Part shown: piece after piece, positions 1-8,637 of the stretch | Numbering within the stretch: the first letter of the stretch is position 1 | Layout of the letters: each line of letters starts with the position of its first letter | Position numbers and translations under genes: made by a program | Origin: an uncultured Halomicronema sp. | GTDB taxonomy: Bacteria; Cyanobacteriota; Cyanobacteriia; Phormidesmidales; Phormidesmidaceae | DNA length: 64,000 nucleotides | Direction: 5' to 3' | Assembly: GCA_937899725.1 (NCBI GenBank) | Contig: CALCCA010000112.1 | Location: forward strand, 34,987-98,986 | Notes under the pieces: model-generated | Database searches by the model: none | What the model saw: only the letters and a program-made list of their open reading frames with translations | What the model was told of the DNA's origin: nothing

Positions 1-237
1 CTGCGACTGCCTCGCTACGACGAGTACTACCGTTCGATTCTGGGCTTCCCTCAGGCGATCTGGCAGACTCAAGTGCGGCGCTTTGTGCCTCAAGAAAAAA
101 AGCCGACCGAGGGCAATCCTCAGCTGTTCTTAGACATGGCTCGGAAGATTCAGCCGATGTCGAAAGTTCCCGCCCGCGTGACGACAGCGGACATCAATAT
201 TGCCACCAAGGTCCCTTACCGTCGATTAGCCTCTTAG
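1..237 (+). CDS. cpcG: Phycobilisome rod-core linker CpcG, C-terminal fragment (probable)
   Basis: The last 78 codons of a gene that begins before the window, in frame from base 1 to TAG at 235-237. The peptide begins LRLPRYDEYYRS and ends KVPYRRLAS. Its pattern is P-R-Y, then a Trp followed by RRF, then EGNPQLFLDMA, then RVTTADINI and a final VP-R. From memory this matches the C-terminal tail of the rod-core linker CpcG, which attaches phycocyanin rods to the allophycocyanin core of the phycobilisome. The diagnostic linker domain lies outside the window, so the family is inferred from the tail alone; another phycobilisome linker is possible. A strong terminator follows directly. Confidence 0.6.
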   Translation: MRLPRYDEYYRSILGFPQAIWQTQVRRFVPQEKKPTEGNPQLFLDMARKIQPMSKVPARVTTADINIATKVPYRRLAS

Positions 238-265
238 CTACGTTTAACGGGAACTCGTTAAAAAA

Positions 266-293
266 GGAGGGCGCTGACGCCCTCCTTTTTTTT
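266..293 (+). terminator. Rho-independent terminator after cpcG-like gene
   Basis: A perfect 8-bp GC-rich stem GGAGGGCG / CGCCCTCC with a CTGA loop, followed by eight T. It lies 28 bases after the stop codon of the linker gene and closes that transcript. Confidence 0.93.
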
Positions 294-553
294 GATGTTC
301 AACCGCTGTGATTTTCTGCAGCGGCGATTACAGAGAACTGTAGTCTTTGTCCATGTGGGACGACAGCCGCACGGTTCATAGGTATGATTTTTGGTATGGC
401 ATCTACACATTCAGCAGGGACACCTATAAAAGTGTCATTTCACCTTCCTGCAATCGTGAATCGATCTGTACTCTGCGCTTAAGCGTTTCTATGACAACTT
501 GCAGCGCTCTTTATCGCCCGCATCTTTATAACTGAATTGGGTAATCTGCCAGC

Positions 554-1810
554 ATGAGCAATATGGATTCTTACGAGTCGTGGTCAAGTCATCAGGCGGC
601 CTCGGCGTCTGAACTTGAAAACCACCTCTATCTCTATCTCAAACAATGTCGGCAGCAGGAATCCGCTGATCATGTGCTGCGCCGCTTCCAAGATTTATTT
701 ATACAAGCTAACCCTCATCCCGAGTCGCTTGTTTGGGAAGCTTTAGTCGAGCTAGCGCATCGGCCCCACTCTGAGCGTGAGTTTAAGTACACCCTCAACC
801 GCTGTAGCTATACGCTTATTAACCCCTGGTCAACGGAGCCCAAAAATCATTGGGCGGTGCCGGCGCTGGTGCAGATGTTTGAGACCATTCCGGAAGCGCC
901 GACCCAGGAGACTGAGACCCAGCGGGTGCGTGAGTTAGGTCGCCTCTTTACCACGACCGACCAGTACGCGGCTCTGCGCCGGTTTGCTAACCTGATTGAC
1001 GCGCCGGCTCCCGAAATGGTGCCGCCCTTAGCCGATCAGCCGGTCGCCAAACAGCTCAAGCGCTATCCGTTTTTGTATGACAGCAGCCTGCTGACCAAAG
1101 ACAGCGACCAGCATCAAAAAGCTCAGGTCGGCAAACTGCGCCAAGATGCTGAGGCCACGTTGGGGGTCAAGCTCGCGCGGTATTGTCACCAACAGAAGCA
1201 AGGCGCAACTTGCCATATTCCGAACCCGACCCGCCTCTCTGCGACGGAGCTGAATCAGGCCTTGGCTTACTACACCGGCAAGGTAGAAGGGAGTCGTAGC
1301 CACCGAGATTTGGCTCAAATGTTCCAGACCTACAGCAAAACGGTGCGCTCTTTCCGAGACTTTAAAGAGGAGTTTTTGGAATATTTGCTGTCGCCGCTAG
1401 CGGATGCTGACCCCAAATATGTCAACAATCATTTTGGTAAGGCGCTGCGGCAATTTTTGCGGGATACCCTCAGTGACTTTGACGGCCAACGGCTAACTAA
1501 TTTCATCATCATCACGACCTGCCAAAAGCTCTTGAACTTTTTGGTGGTGCAAGGCCGACAGCAGCCGGTTTTCCGCCGGTTTTGGCAACTCCTGAGGGAA
1601 ACCGGCCATACGCTGACGGTCGGATTACTGCTGCGGATCGTGCTGTTTTGTGGCCCGGTGAAGCCCTGGTTAGAAAATCGGATGACCGTGCTGTTTAACT
1701 ACCACGAAAGCCGCATGTGTAAAGAAGTGCCCTGGCTGATGGATGCGCTGGAGCATGTCAATGTGGCGCTGCTCACCAACTTTGGTAAGTTTGGCTATTC
1801 CTTTACTTAA
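554..1810 (+). CDS. Conserved hypothetical protein, alpha-helical
   Basis: A 418-residue soluble protein that I do not recognise beyond its look of a cyanobacterial conserved hypothetical. It starts MSNMDSYESW; the second Met (563) is an equally possible start, and neither has a clear ribosome binding site. No signal peptide, membrane segment or catalytic motif is visible. The C-terminal half is rich in aromatic and hydrophobic helices, for example the FIIITTCQKLLNFLVVQG stretch. Codon use and HIP1 sites resemble the surrounding genes. Its 3' end overlaps the start of the glycosyltransferase gene that follows, which suggests co-transcription. Confidence 0.8.
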   Translation: MSNMDSYESWSSHQAASASELENHLYLYLKQCRQQESADHVLRRFQDLFIQANPHPESLVWEALVELAHRPHSEREFKYTLNRCSYTLINPWSTEPKNHWAVPALVQMFETIPEAPTQETETQRVRELGRLFTTTDQYAALRRFANLIDAPAPEMVPPLADQPVAKQLKRYPFLYDSSLLTKDSDQHQKAQVGKLRQDAEATLGVKLARYCHQQKQGATCHIPNPTRLSATELNQALAYYTGKVEGSRSHRDLAQMFQTYSKTVRSFRDFKEEFLEYLLSPLADADPKYVNNHFGKALRQFLRDTLSDFDGQRLTNFIIITTCQKLLNFLVVQGRQQPVFRRFWQLLRETGHTLTVGLLLRIVLFCGPVKPWLENRMTVLFNYHESRMCKEVPWLMDALEHVNVALLTNFGKFGYSFT

Positions 1811-3326
1811 CCTGCTGCGATCGCGTGCTGGCTGGGCGATCGTGCTCGGCGTGATCTTAGGAGCTTTACTACGATGGCTGCAGCTATCGGGTAAAGTTTT
1901 TTGGCACGATGAGGTGTATACCGCTCTGCGGGTGGTGGGCTACCAGGGCAATCTGGTCGAACCCAGCCTGTTTACCGGCCTGCCCTTTACGGCTGCGACG
2001 CTGCAGCAATATCAGACCTTTGCCCCTGACAGCACCTTTGCCGATACCTGGCGATCGCTAGTCGGCAACCCGGAACATCCGCCCCTGTTCTACGTTTTAG
2101 AGTGGAGCTGGGTCAAGCTGTTTGGCCCCTCCGTGACCGCGTTTCGGAGCCTCTCAATGGTGCTGAGCTGGCTGACATTTCCGGCGATAGCAAGATTTGC
2201 CCGTGACCTGTTTGGCCCGCGGCAGCCGGCCATCGTCATTGCCCTGCTGCTGTTTGCGACCTCGCCGGTGCAGGTGCTGTATGCCCAAGAGGCGCGGGAA
2301 TATAGTCTGTGGACTGGCTTGACGGTGGTGTCGAGCTGGCTGCTGCTGCGGGCAGTACAACAGTCGACTCGGCGCAATTGGCTGTTGTATGTTGTCGCCA
2401 CGGCGCTGCTGTTTTATACCTCGCTGCTGTCGGCCCTGGTGGCCTTAGCCCACAGTTTGTATGCGCTGGTGGTGCTGCCCCGCCGCCGCTGGTGGACTTT
2501 CGCCACAGCGATGGCGGCGGCGGGGCTCCTCTTTGCCCCCTGGCTTCTGACCCTATTGATTCAGGCCGATCGCTTCCAAAAAGTGACCGCTTGGACGTTG
2601 GATGCCTTTCCGCGTGCTCTGTTAGTCAAACTTTGGGGGCTGCATTTTTCGGCGCTGCTGATCGATCCCAGCCTGCCGCTCAATCATCCCTACACGTATC
2701 TCGTGCCGCCGCTGGTGCTGGTGCTCATCGGCGTCAGCCTCTATGGCTGCTGGCGACAGCTGCCGCCGACCACCGCCTGGTTGCTGATCTGGCTGACTGT
2801 GGTGCCCACCGCTGTGCTCATCGGCAGTGATTTGGTGCGGGGCAGTCGCCTCTCATCGGAAACGCGGTACTTTTTTCCGGCGATGACGGCGGCGCAGCTG
2901 GCGATCGCGGGATGGCTGGGCCTGCAACTGCAAACCCGGCGCCGCGTCACGACCTTTTGTGTCGTGGGGGTGGTGAGCTGGGGGCTCATCAACAGCTATC
3001 ACGTGGTTACTGCCGACACCTGGTGGAATAAGCGCACCGGCACCTTTAACCAGGAAATCGCGGCGGCGATCGCGACCGTTGATGAGCCCCTCGTCTTGTC
3101 GCAAAAAAACAGTGTGCTGCTGGGTGAGCTGATTTCGCTGAGCTACTACCTCTCCCCAGAGACCCCGTTTCAAGTCACCTATGCGCCAGACTTGCCCCAG
3201 CCTCAGGGCGATCGCGCCGTGCTGCTGTTTTATCCCTCGGGGGAGCTGATTCAAGCCTATGACTGTGCGACTTCCTTGCCCGGTGTCACCGCCAACCTGT
3301 GGCGCACCGACTGTGCTCAACCTTGA
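1761..3326 (+). CDS. Membrane glycosyltransferase (GT39/GT83, ArnT/PMT-like)
   Basis: An integral membrane protein of about 521 residues with roughly 10-12 hydrophobic segments. An acidic motif, FWHDEVYTALR, sits just after the first membrane helix. That is the position of the catalytic Asp/Glu of GT-C glycosyltransferases, which use polyprenyl-phosphate sugars outside the membrane. LLFATSPVQVLYAQEAREYSLWT also resembles the second conserved loop of that group. The start is uncertain. ATG 1761 has GGAG seven bases upstream, ATG 1743 is the most upstream, and TTG 1791 would shorten the overlap with the preceding gene. Its 3' end overlaps the convergent cellulose-synthase-like gene by 10 bases. 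The substrate is unknown; cell-surface glycan or protein glycosylation is inferred. Confidence 0.78.
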   Translation: MWRCSPTLVSLAIPLLNLLRSRAGWAIVLGVILGALLRWLQLSGKVFWHDEVYTALRVVGYQGNLVEPSLFTGLPFTAATLQQYQTFAPDSTFADTWRSLVGNPEHPPLFYVLEWSWVKLFGPSVTAFRSLSMVLSWLTFPAIARFARDLFGPRQPAIVIALLLFATSPVQVLYAQEAREYSLWTGLTVVSSWLLLRAVQQSTRRNWLLYVVATALLFYTSLLSALVALAHSLYALVVLPRRRWWTFATAMAAAGLLFAPWLLTLLIQADRFQKVTAWTLDAFPRALLVKLWGLHFSALLIDPSLPLNHPYTYLVPPLVLVLIGVSLYGCWRQLPPTTAWLLIWLTVVPTAVLIGSDLVRGSRLSSETRYFFPAMTAAQLAIAGWLGLQLQTRRRVTTFCVVGVVSWGLINSYHVVTADTWWNKRTGTFNQEIAAAIATVDEPLVLSQKNSVLLGELISLSYYLSPETPFQVTYAPDLPQPQGDRAVLLFYPSGELIQAYDCATSLPGVTANLWRTDCAQP

Positions 3327-5608
3327 GTCGTGGGCAGGGGCTTAATGCGGAGGTTGCCGGTGAGAAACCGAGGCTGAAACAGCACGCGCAGCAAAATCCA
3401 TAGCGATCGCAATTCACCCGGCGAGTTCCACCGCTTCCACTGGCCGGGACGGCAAAAGAGCATTTCGATCAGCTGTCGTTGTTGGGTCATGGTCAGCGGC
3501 TCAAAGGCCACCATCGCTAACGGAAAATCTTCCTGATCTGATGTCTCAATCAGTTTGCCGGGGAGCGAGAGTGCTGCCTCGGCAATCACTAAGGTCACGC
3601 TGCGCTCCTCCCCCGGTGCCAGTGGCGGTAGCCCCCGCTGAGTGAGGGCAATAACGGTCCCCGTTTCGGCCATGTGCTCGGTGACGCCCCACCAGGACGT
3701 TAGCCGAATTTGCCCCGTGGCCTCGGGCGTTTCTACCACCAGCCGCACGACTCGCCGCAACGCGAGCCAAACGTCGTTCTGGGGGGTGGGCACATCCAGC
3801 AAAATCAACAAGGCGATCGCCAGCATGATGAGGTTGTAGGCACTCCACATCCAGCCGATGGCCAACCCGCGGGGATAGTAATCACTGCCGCCCATCATCG
3901 CTAAGCACCAGCCTAAATTACGCCAGAGGCTAATCGCCGTGAGAAAAAAGACGATGAGTAGGGGCCAAGCCAGTTTCCAGTTAAAGACAAACCGTTGGCG
4001 GCTGATGCCCTTGGGCGTCACGTGAAACCCTTGAGAAAAGGGCTGCAGCAGGGCCTGAATCACCGTCGCGGCTAAAGGAAACACCAACACGAGGGTATAG
4101 ACATCGGACAACAGTGCCGATCGGGCTCGATGATTTAGCCAGCTAAACACCGTGAGCTGCACCAAATAGTAAGGCAAAAAGAAATACAGCACCTCTGCCG
4201 TTGAGGCCTGAATCGGAATCACCTGCAAAAACGTATAGGCTAGCGGCATGAGCAGAAACACAATGCGGGGGATGCTGCTAAACCAGTGCAGCAGCCCTTC
4301 TAAGTGGGCCAACCGCTGAATCGGCGTCAGCCCCGGAATGGTGAGCGGGTTGGACTCGATGAAAAACGCCTGCAGCGTGCCCTGAGCCCAGCGAATTCGC
4401 TGTGTGGCATGGGCGGCGATCGTCTCTGCCGCCAGACCCGCGCTGAGCTTTTCCTCCAGATAAATGACCTGGTTACCTTGGGCCGCGAGCCGCACAGCGG
4501 TGAAATAGTCTTCGCTTAGGGACTCAGTCACAAAGCCACCAGTTGCTTCGAGCGCGGCGCGGCGCACTACAAATGACGTGCCCGAGCAAACCACTCCGCC
4601 GACGCCATCACGCATGGGCTGAATCTGGCGATAAAACACCTCCTCATCAGGCGTGAGAATGCCTTCGAGTCCGAGGTTGCGAGCGATCGGGTCAGGATTG
4701 TAGAAACTTTGCGGCGTCTGCACTAGCGCCACCTGCGGGTCTTGAAAAAAACCGACGGTGCGCCAGAGAAAATTGCGAGTGGGCACAAAATCTGCATCAA
4801 AGGAAACGATCAGCTCGCCTGCAGTCTGGGCGATCGCATGATTTAAGTTACCGGCCTTGGCGTGGTGATTGTCGGGCCGGGTGAGATACTCACAGCCGAG
4901 TTCTGCCGCTAAGGCTTGAATGGCAGGACGCCGGGTGTCATCCAGCAAGTAAACGGTGGTGTCGGGATAGTCCATTGCCTGGCAGCCAATCACCGTTCGT
5001 CGCAGAATAAACGCTGGCTCATCATAGGTGGGAATAAACACATCTACCCTTGGCGTATAGCGCCCCGCGATCACCTCACCCTGCAGCTGATCGGCCTGGG
5101 GGCGGCGATCGCTCACCCGCAGCAGCAGTACCAGCTGAATAATGCTGCCCGTCACCCCTAACAGCTCCATGACCAGCAACAAAATGCTCAAGGTGCCGCT
5201 CAGGGGCGTCGCGAGGTTGAGCGTTGAGAGAATGCGCCAAGATAAGTAGCGCAACAGCAGCCCAAGCAGAATCGCGATCACGATAATCCGTGACCAGGTT
5301 TGGGGCCTCGGGGACACTTTGGTAATCATCCAGGCCACCAAAAACAGTGTCACCGTGGGGACTAGCAGATAGCGCCCAGCCAGCATCGGTGCTTCGGCCC
5401 ACACGGGTGGATTGGCCTGAATGCCAGCGATTTGCGCAAAAATGCTGGAAATTTGCGACTGGCCCGCAAACCAGGCGATCGCAATGCCCGCTGCACCCAC
5501 CACAATGCTGATGAGGACAAACGTGGCCCAACGCACGGAACCGACCGCTGGCTGGGTCGGCTCCGGCGAGGCCGTTGACCGTGTCTGAACGGGAGGCAAG
5601 GTCTTCAT
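3317..5608 (-). CDS. Cellulose-synthase-like GT2 glycosyltransferase with C-terminal PilZ-like domain
   Basis: A processive beta-glycan synthase of the BcsA/CesA type, about 763 residues from ATG 5608; an in-frame TTG at 5677 would add 23. Four N-terminal membrane helices precede a cytosolic GT2 domain. All signature motifs are visible: VDVFIPTYDE, DDT (about residue 223), DAD (about 271), SEDYF and QRIRW. More membrane helices follow, then a C-terminal region placed where BcsA has its c-di-GMP-binding PilZ domain. An RxxxR (RRVVR) is present there, but the D/NxSxxG motif appears as ALTQRG, so c-di-GMP control is doubtful. The product would be a secreted beta-glucan such as cellulose. No bcsB or bcsC is nearby. 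The gene converges on the membrane glycosyltransferase, and a shared role in extracellular polysaccharide is an inference. Confidence 0.9.
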   Translation of the reverse strand: MKTLPPVQTRSTASPEPTQPAVGSVRWATFVLISIVVGAAGIAIAWFAGQSQISSIFAQIAGIQANPPVWAEAPMLAGRYLLVPTVTLFLVAWMITKVSPRPQTWSRIIVIAILLGLLLRYLSWRILSTLNLATPLSGTLSILLLVMELLGVTGSIIQLVLLLRVSDRRPQADQLQGEVIAGRYTPRVDVFIPTYDEPAFILRRTVIGCQAMDYPDTTVYLLDDTRRPAIQALAAELGCEYLTRPDNHHAKAGNLNHAIAQTAGELIVSFDADFVPTRNFLWRTVGFFQDPQVALVQTPQSFYNPDPIARNLGLEGILTPDEEVFYRQIQPMRDGVGGVVCSGTSFVVRRAALEATGGFVTESLSEDYFTAVRLAAQGNQVIYLEEKLSAGLAAETIAAHATQRIRWAQGTLQAFFIESNPLTIPGLTPIQRLAHLEGLLHWFSSIPRIVFLLMPLAYTFLQVIPIQASTAEVLYFFLPYYLVQLTVFSWLNHRARSALLSDVYTLVLVFPLAATVIQALLQPFSQGFHVTPKGISRQRFVFNWKLAWPLLIVFFLTAISLWRNLGWCLAMMGGSDYYPRGLAIGWMWSAYNLIMLAIALLILLDVPTPQNDVWLALRRVVRLVVETPEATGQIRLTSWWGVTEHMAETGTVIALTQRGLPPLAPGEERSVTLVIAEAALSLPGKLIETSDQEDFPLAMVAFEPLTMTQQRQLIEMLFCRPGQWKRWNSPGELRSLWILLRVLFQPRFLTGNLRIKPLPTTQG

Positions 5609-6157
5609 AGGGGGCGCCGGGGTAGAAAGAGTAGAGGGTCGGGCGTGGAGAATGAGTGGGATAACGGGTATCGCCAATGGGGCGCCGGGGTCGCTTCAGG
5701 GCTCCATAGCTGCGCCCTGAACGGCCATCAGCTAAGCAATCAGGTCAACTACTTTCCTCGCTCGGCAAGGGCAACGCCTTATCCGATCTCACCGTAATTC
5801 ACCCATTTAATATTCATAGTGGGGCTTTAAAGGTTTTAAAAAGCTGCTAAATGTGGCCGAATCAGCCGCCTTCAATCAATAAAATTACTGAGACAAGTCA
5901 CTGCATAATAAATGCGAACAGGGATGCTTTGGTCGGAAAGTCAAGGTCGATGGACTCCCTCAAGGCAACCTGTTCTCTATTGTGCCAAGTTAACCGACCG
6001 ACTGCTGACTCATCTAAATCCCCCGCGATCGCGCGATCAGAACGCTGCTGCTGCCCGGAAAAAGCAGCGGGAAGGAGAACCGCGATCGCCGCCCTGCAGT
6101 CAGCCGCCGCACGTTATCGTAAGACTGACGAGCCCGTGAATTCAGAGATATCACCCT
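5609..6157. other. Gene-free stretch, possible divergent promoters
   Basis: About 550 bases between the divergent cellulose-synthase-like and GST-like genes. A local AT-rich part lies around 5790-5900 (runs such as ttaatattcatag). It must carry the promoters of both flanking genes. I see no credible small gene, RNA or repeat in it. Confidence 0.5.
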
Positions 6158-7363
6158 ATGGCGACGCAGTGCCTGAGCTGGCAAGAGCTGGAAACCCTGA
6201 CAGATTACGCGATCGACCGCGTCAATGGCCCGACCAATGCCCAAGCGCGACTGCGGCTATTTGGCCAAGACGAGTCGGCGGTGCGCGTCACGCTCTACCG
6301 CGATAATCATGCCTGGTGTCCCTATTGCCAAAAAGTCTGGCTCTGGCTGGAAGAACAGCAGATTCCCTATCGCATCGAAAAGATCACGATGTTTTGCTAC
6401 GGCAAGAAGGAAGCCTGGTACAAACGCAAAGTTCCCTCAGGCATGCTGCCGGCCCTAGAACTCGATGGTCGCCTGATCACCGAAAGCGATGACATTTTGC
6501 TGGCCCTAGAGCGTACCTTTGGGCCGCTGGCCTACGGCATGCAAGATCGGCAAGTGATGCCCCTGCGCCAGCTCGAACGGCTGCTGTTTCGCGCTTGGTG
6601 CTATTGGTTGTGCTATCAGTCACGATCGCCCCGCGAAGAACAGCACAATCGCGAGCAGTTCATTCAAGTCGTCGCCCAGGTCGAAGACGCCCTCAGTCAG
6701 ACACCAGGGCCGTTCTTTCTCGATCCCTTCAGCACGGCTGACGTGATCTTCACGCCCTACGTCGAGCGCATGAATGCCAGCCTGTATTACTACAAAGGCT
6801 ATTCCCTACGGGAAGCGAATCCCCATCTGTCGGTCTGGTTTGACGGGCTAGAGAGCCGCTCCACCTATCGCGGTACCCAGAGCGATTTTCACACCCATGT
6901 GCATGATTTGCCGCCGCAAATGGGCGGCTGCTATGACAACGGCGAACCCCCAACCCTGGCCTATCAGCAGCGGGTCGATCAGGGGCCGTGGCTGGGGTTG
7001 CCCGATGTCACCTATCCCGAACCGGAGTCGGCACGAGCCGAAGCACTGCAGCGAGTGTTGCGGCATCGCCCGAATCTGCTGCGCGTCAACCCGATAGAGA
7101 GCGACACGTTTGACCCGGCCCTGCGCTGTGCGCTGACTCACCTGATGACGGGCGAAACCACATCGCCGCCCCCCGGCACGGATAAAGGTTTGCGATATTT
7201 GCGCGATCGCATCAGCGTGCCCCGCGATATGTCGATTTATGCGGCCAAGCGCCTCCGCGCCTCGTTAGAACACACCGCCGCCCTCGTTGGCGATCAGCAA
7301 GGCCCCGAAATTTCGCCTAAACATCGCCACGACCAAAACCCACTCGATTTTGCGCCAGTGTGA
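6158..7363 (+). CDS. Glutathione S-transferase family protein
   Basis: A 401-residue protein with an N-terminal thioredoxin-fold GST domain. The motif [14 protein letters not shown] (about residues 51-64) carries a CPYC pair, and [13 protein letters not shown] supplies the cis-Pro of the glutathione site. [12 protein letters not shown] is the conserved Glu/Ser-Asp stretch. A helical GST C-terminal domain follows, to about residue 245, then a 150-residue extension rich in Arg and Pro with no domain I recognise. The CPYC motif suggests an omega- or glutaredoxin-like thiol transferase rather than a classical Tyr/Ser GST. The length of about 400 fits a GST group shared by cyanobacteria and plastids. 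The substrate is unknown. Confidence 0.85.
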   Translation: MATQCLSWQELETLTDYAIDRVNGPTNAQARLRLFGQDESAVRVTLYRDNHAWCPYCQKVWLWLEEQQIPYRIEKITMFCYGKKEAWYKRKVPSGMLPALELDGRLITESDDILLALERTFGPLAYGMQDRQVMPLRQLERLLFRAWCYWLCYQSRSPREEQHNREQFIQVVAQVEDALSQTPGPFFLDPFSTADVIFTPYVERMNASLYYYKGYSLREANPHLSVWFDGLESRSTYRGTQSDFHTHVHDLPPQMGGCYDNGEPPTLAYQQRVDQGPWLGLPDVTYPEPESARAEALQRVLRHRPNLLRVNPIESDTFDPALRCALTHLMTGETTSPPPGTDKGLRYLRDRISVPRDMSIYAAKRLRASLEHTAALVGDQQGPEISPKHRHDQNPLDFAPV

Positions 7364-7422
7364 GTCCTGGATCGCAGGGGTTTGGCAGTGCCAAACTACC
7401 TGTTTAGCCCAGCATCCTCCTA

Positions 7423-7510
7423 GATCCCCCTCAATCCCCCTTGAAAAGGGGGACTTCAAAGCCAGCTCATGAATAGCTCCCTTTTTAAGGGGGCAGCGCA
7501 GCGGGGGATC
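7423..7510. repeat. Palindromic GATCCCCC...GGGGGATC interspersed repeat
   Basis: An 88-bp element bounded by GATCCCCC (7423-7430) and its exact complement GGGGGATC (7503-7510). Inside are two smaller hairpins, CCCCCTTGAAAAGGGGG and CCCTTTTTAAGGGGG. Such C5/G5 palindromes are dispersed in many cyanobacterial genomes. Related short copies occur at 52750-52826 in this window. It lies between the ends of two convergent genes and may also terminate transcription. Confidence 0.75.
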
Positions 7511-7611
7511 ACAGACTACGCTAAACACATACGGGCCAAAACCCCACAGAAAATTGTCTATTCTGGGGGCGGCTTTTAAGAAGCATCCCTGCCCCGATTT
7601 GTGTCAGCAGC

Positions 7612-8361
7612 TTATTCTGAGGAACAGATCTGATCGGCGTAGGGCGCGGGCACCACAATGTAGCCCGCTGCGCCATCGCCCAATACCCAGTTGCGAGCCA
7701 AGCCCCACCACCACCAGTGAGCCCCGGCATAGGCACAGGTCACACTGTCGAGCTGATCTTCCACGACCTTGAGCGCCTGACCGCCGCTGGGCACTGCCGG
7801 CAAAACCTGTGCCGGTAGCGGTAAGGCCGGTGTCAGGGTCGGAAAGGTGGCAATTTGCAGACTGCGCAGCTGGTCGAGCGCTTGCCGCCGCGCGGCAATC
7901 CGGCCCTTCTTATACTTCAAAATGCGCTCTAACCGAAACAGGTGAATCGTGGCGGGGTGAGGAAACAGCTCAATCTGATAGCGGCCCACCTTCTGGGGCG
8001 TCATGGTGGGTGCATGGCGAAATCCTCGCGCCTCGAGTGCTAAGCCAAAGTCAATTAGTGTGGCCGCAAAGGGCCGATCGCGATTGGCCGGATAACAGCC
8101 CGCATCATATTTACCAAAGTAGCGGTGGGCCAGGCGATCGCAAATCCGCATCCCCGTTGCGTTAGGAATGAGGGTCGGCGCATCCACCGCAATCAGGGCG
8201 GGCTCATCGGGTGCCACTTGGCGATCAATCCACGCTAAAACGTCGGCCCGCGAGGCATAGTGTGCCAGCGTGACCAGTTCTAGCCCCGCTGCGGTGCGCT
8301 GCAGACAGCAAACGCCGCTGCCGCCAGACTGCCAGCCCAAATCAATTCCTAAAAAGCGCAT
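7612..8361 (-). CDS. DUF429 family protein, predicted RNase H-like fold
   Basis: A 249-residue protein starting MRFLGIDLGWQ, the first Asp-bearing strand of an RNase H/actin-type fold. The conserved DUF429 landmarks follow: IAVDAPTLIPN, RICDRLAHRYFGKYDAGCYPANRD and YQIELFPHPATIHLF. The family is widespread and predicted to be a nuclease; its biological role is not established. The length is usual for the family. Its promoter would lie in the G-rich spacer upstream, shared with the divergent phosphohexomutase gene. Confidence 0.85.
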   Translation of the reverse strand: MRFLGIDLGWQSGGSGVCCLQRTAAGLELVTLAHYASRADVLAWIDRQVAPDEPALIAVDAPTLIPNATGMRICDRLAHRYFGKYDAGCYPANRDRPFAATLIDFGLALEARGFRHAPTMTPQKVGRYQIELFPHPATIHLFRLERILKYKKGRIAARRQALDQLRSLQIATFPTLTPALPLPAQVLPAVPSGGQALKVVEDQLDSVTCAYAGAHWWWWGLARNWVLGDGAAGYIVVPAPYADQICSSE

Positions 8362-8395
8362 CCACCACCTGGTGATCTCCCCTTAAGCACTGTAA

Positions 8396-8470
8396 GGGGT
8401 AGGAGGTGGGGAGGGGAGAGTCGGGGAGTGGAGGGTGGAGGGTCGGGGGTTGGAGGGTAGGGGGCAGGGG
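8396..8470 (+). repeat. G-rich degenerate short tandem repeat tract
   Basis: Seventy-five bases with ten runs of three to five G on the plus strand, separated by one to six bases (units such as GGGGAGA, GGAGGGT, GGGGGTT). It looks like the degenerate heptamer repeats known from cyanobacteria and could form G-quadruplexes. It sits between divergent genes, about 170 bases upstream of the phosphohexomutase start. Confidence 0.8.
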
Positions 8471-8637
8471 ACGAGGCTGCAGAAGAGTCGTTGTGATGCA
8501 GACGGAGCCTGAGTTTAGGAGGCTTTCAGGGCATGGGTGCGCTGGCTGGCGCGAGCAAAATCTCTCGTGAATTCCCGGATAGCTTGGGTAAACTCTTGAG
8601 TGCAGGGTTATATGCACTTTTTCCCTAGGAACTTTAT

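Noticed and set aside
2309..2830. A 173-codon plus-strand frame inside the glycosyltransferase gene
   Set aside because: Gly/Ala-rich shadow frame of a GC-rich membrane protein gene.
5851..6306. A 151-codon plus-strand frame overlapping the GST-like gene
   Set aside because: Overlaps a well-supported gene in another frame and has no family features.
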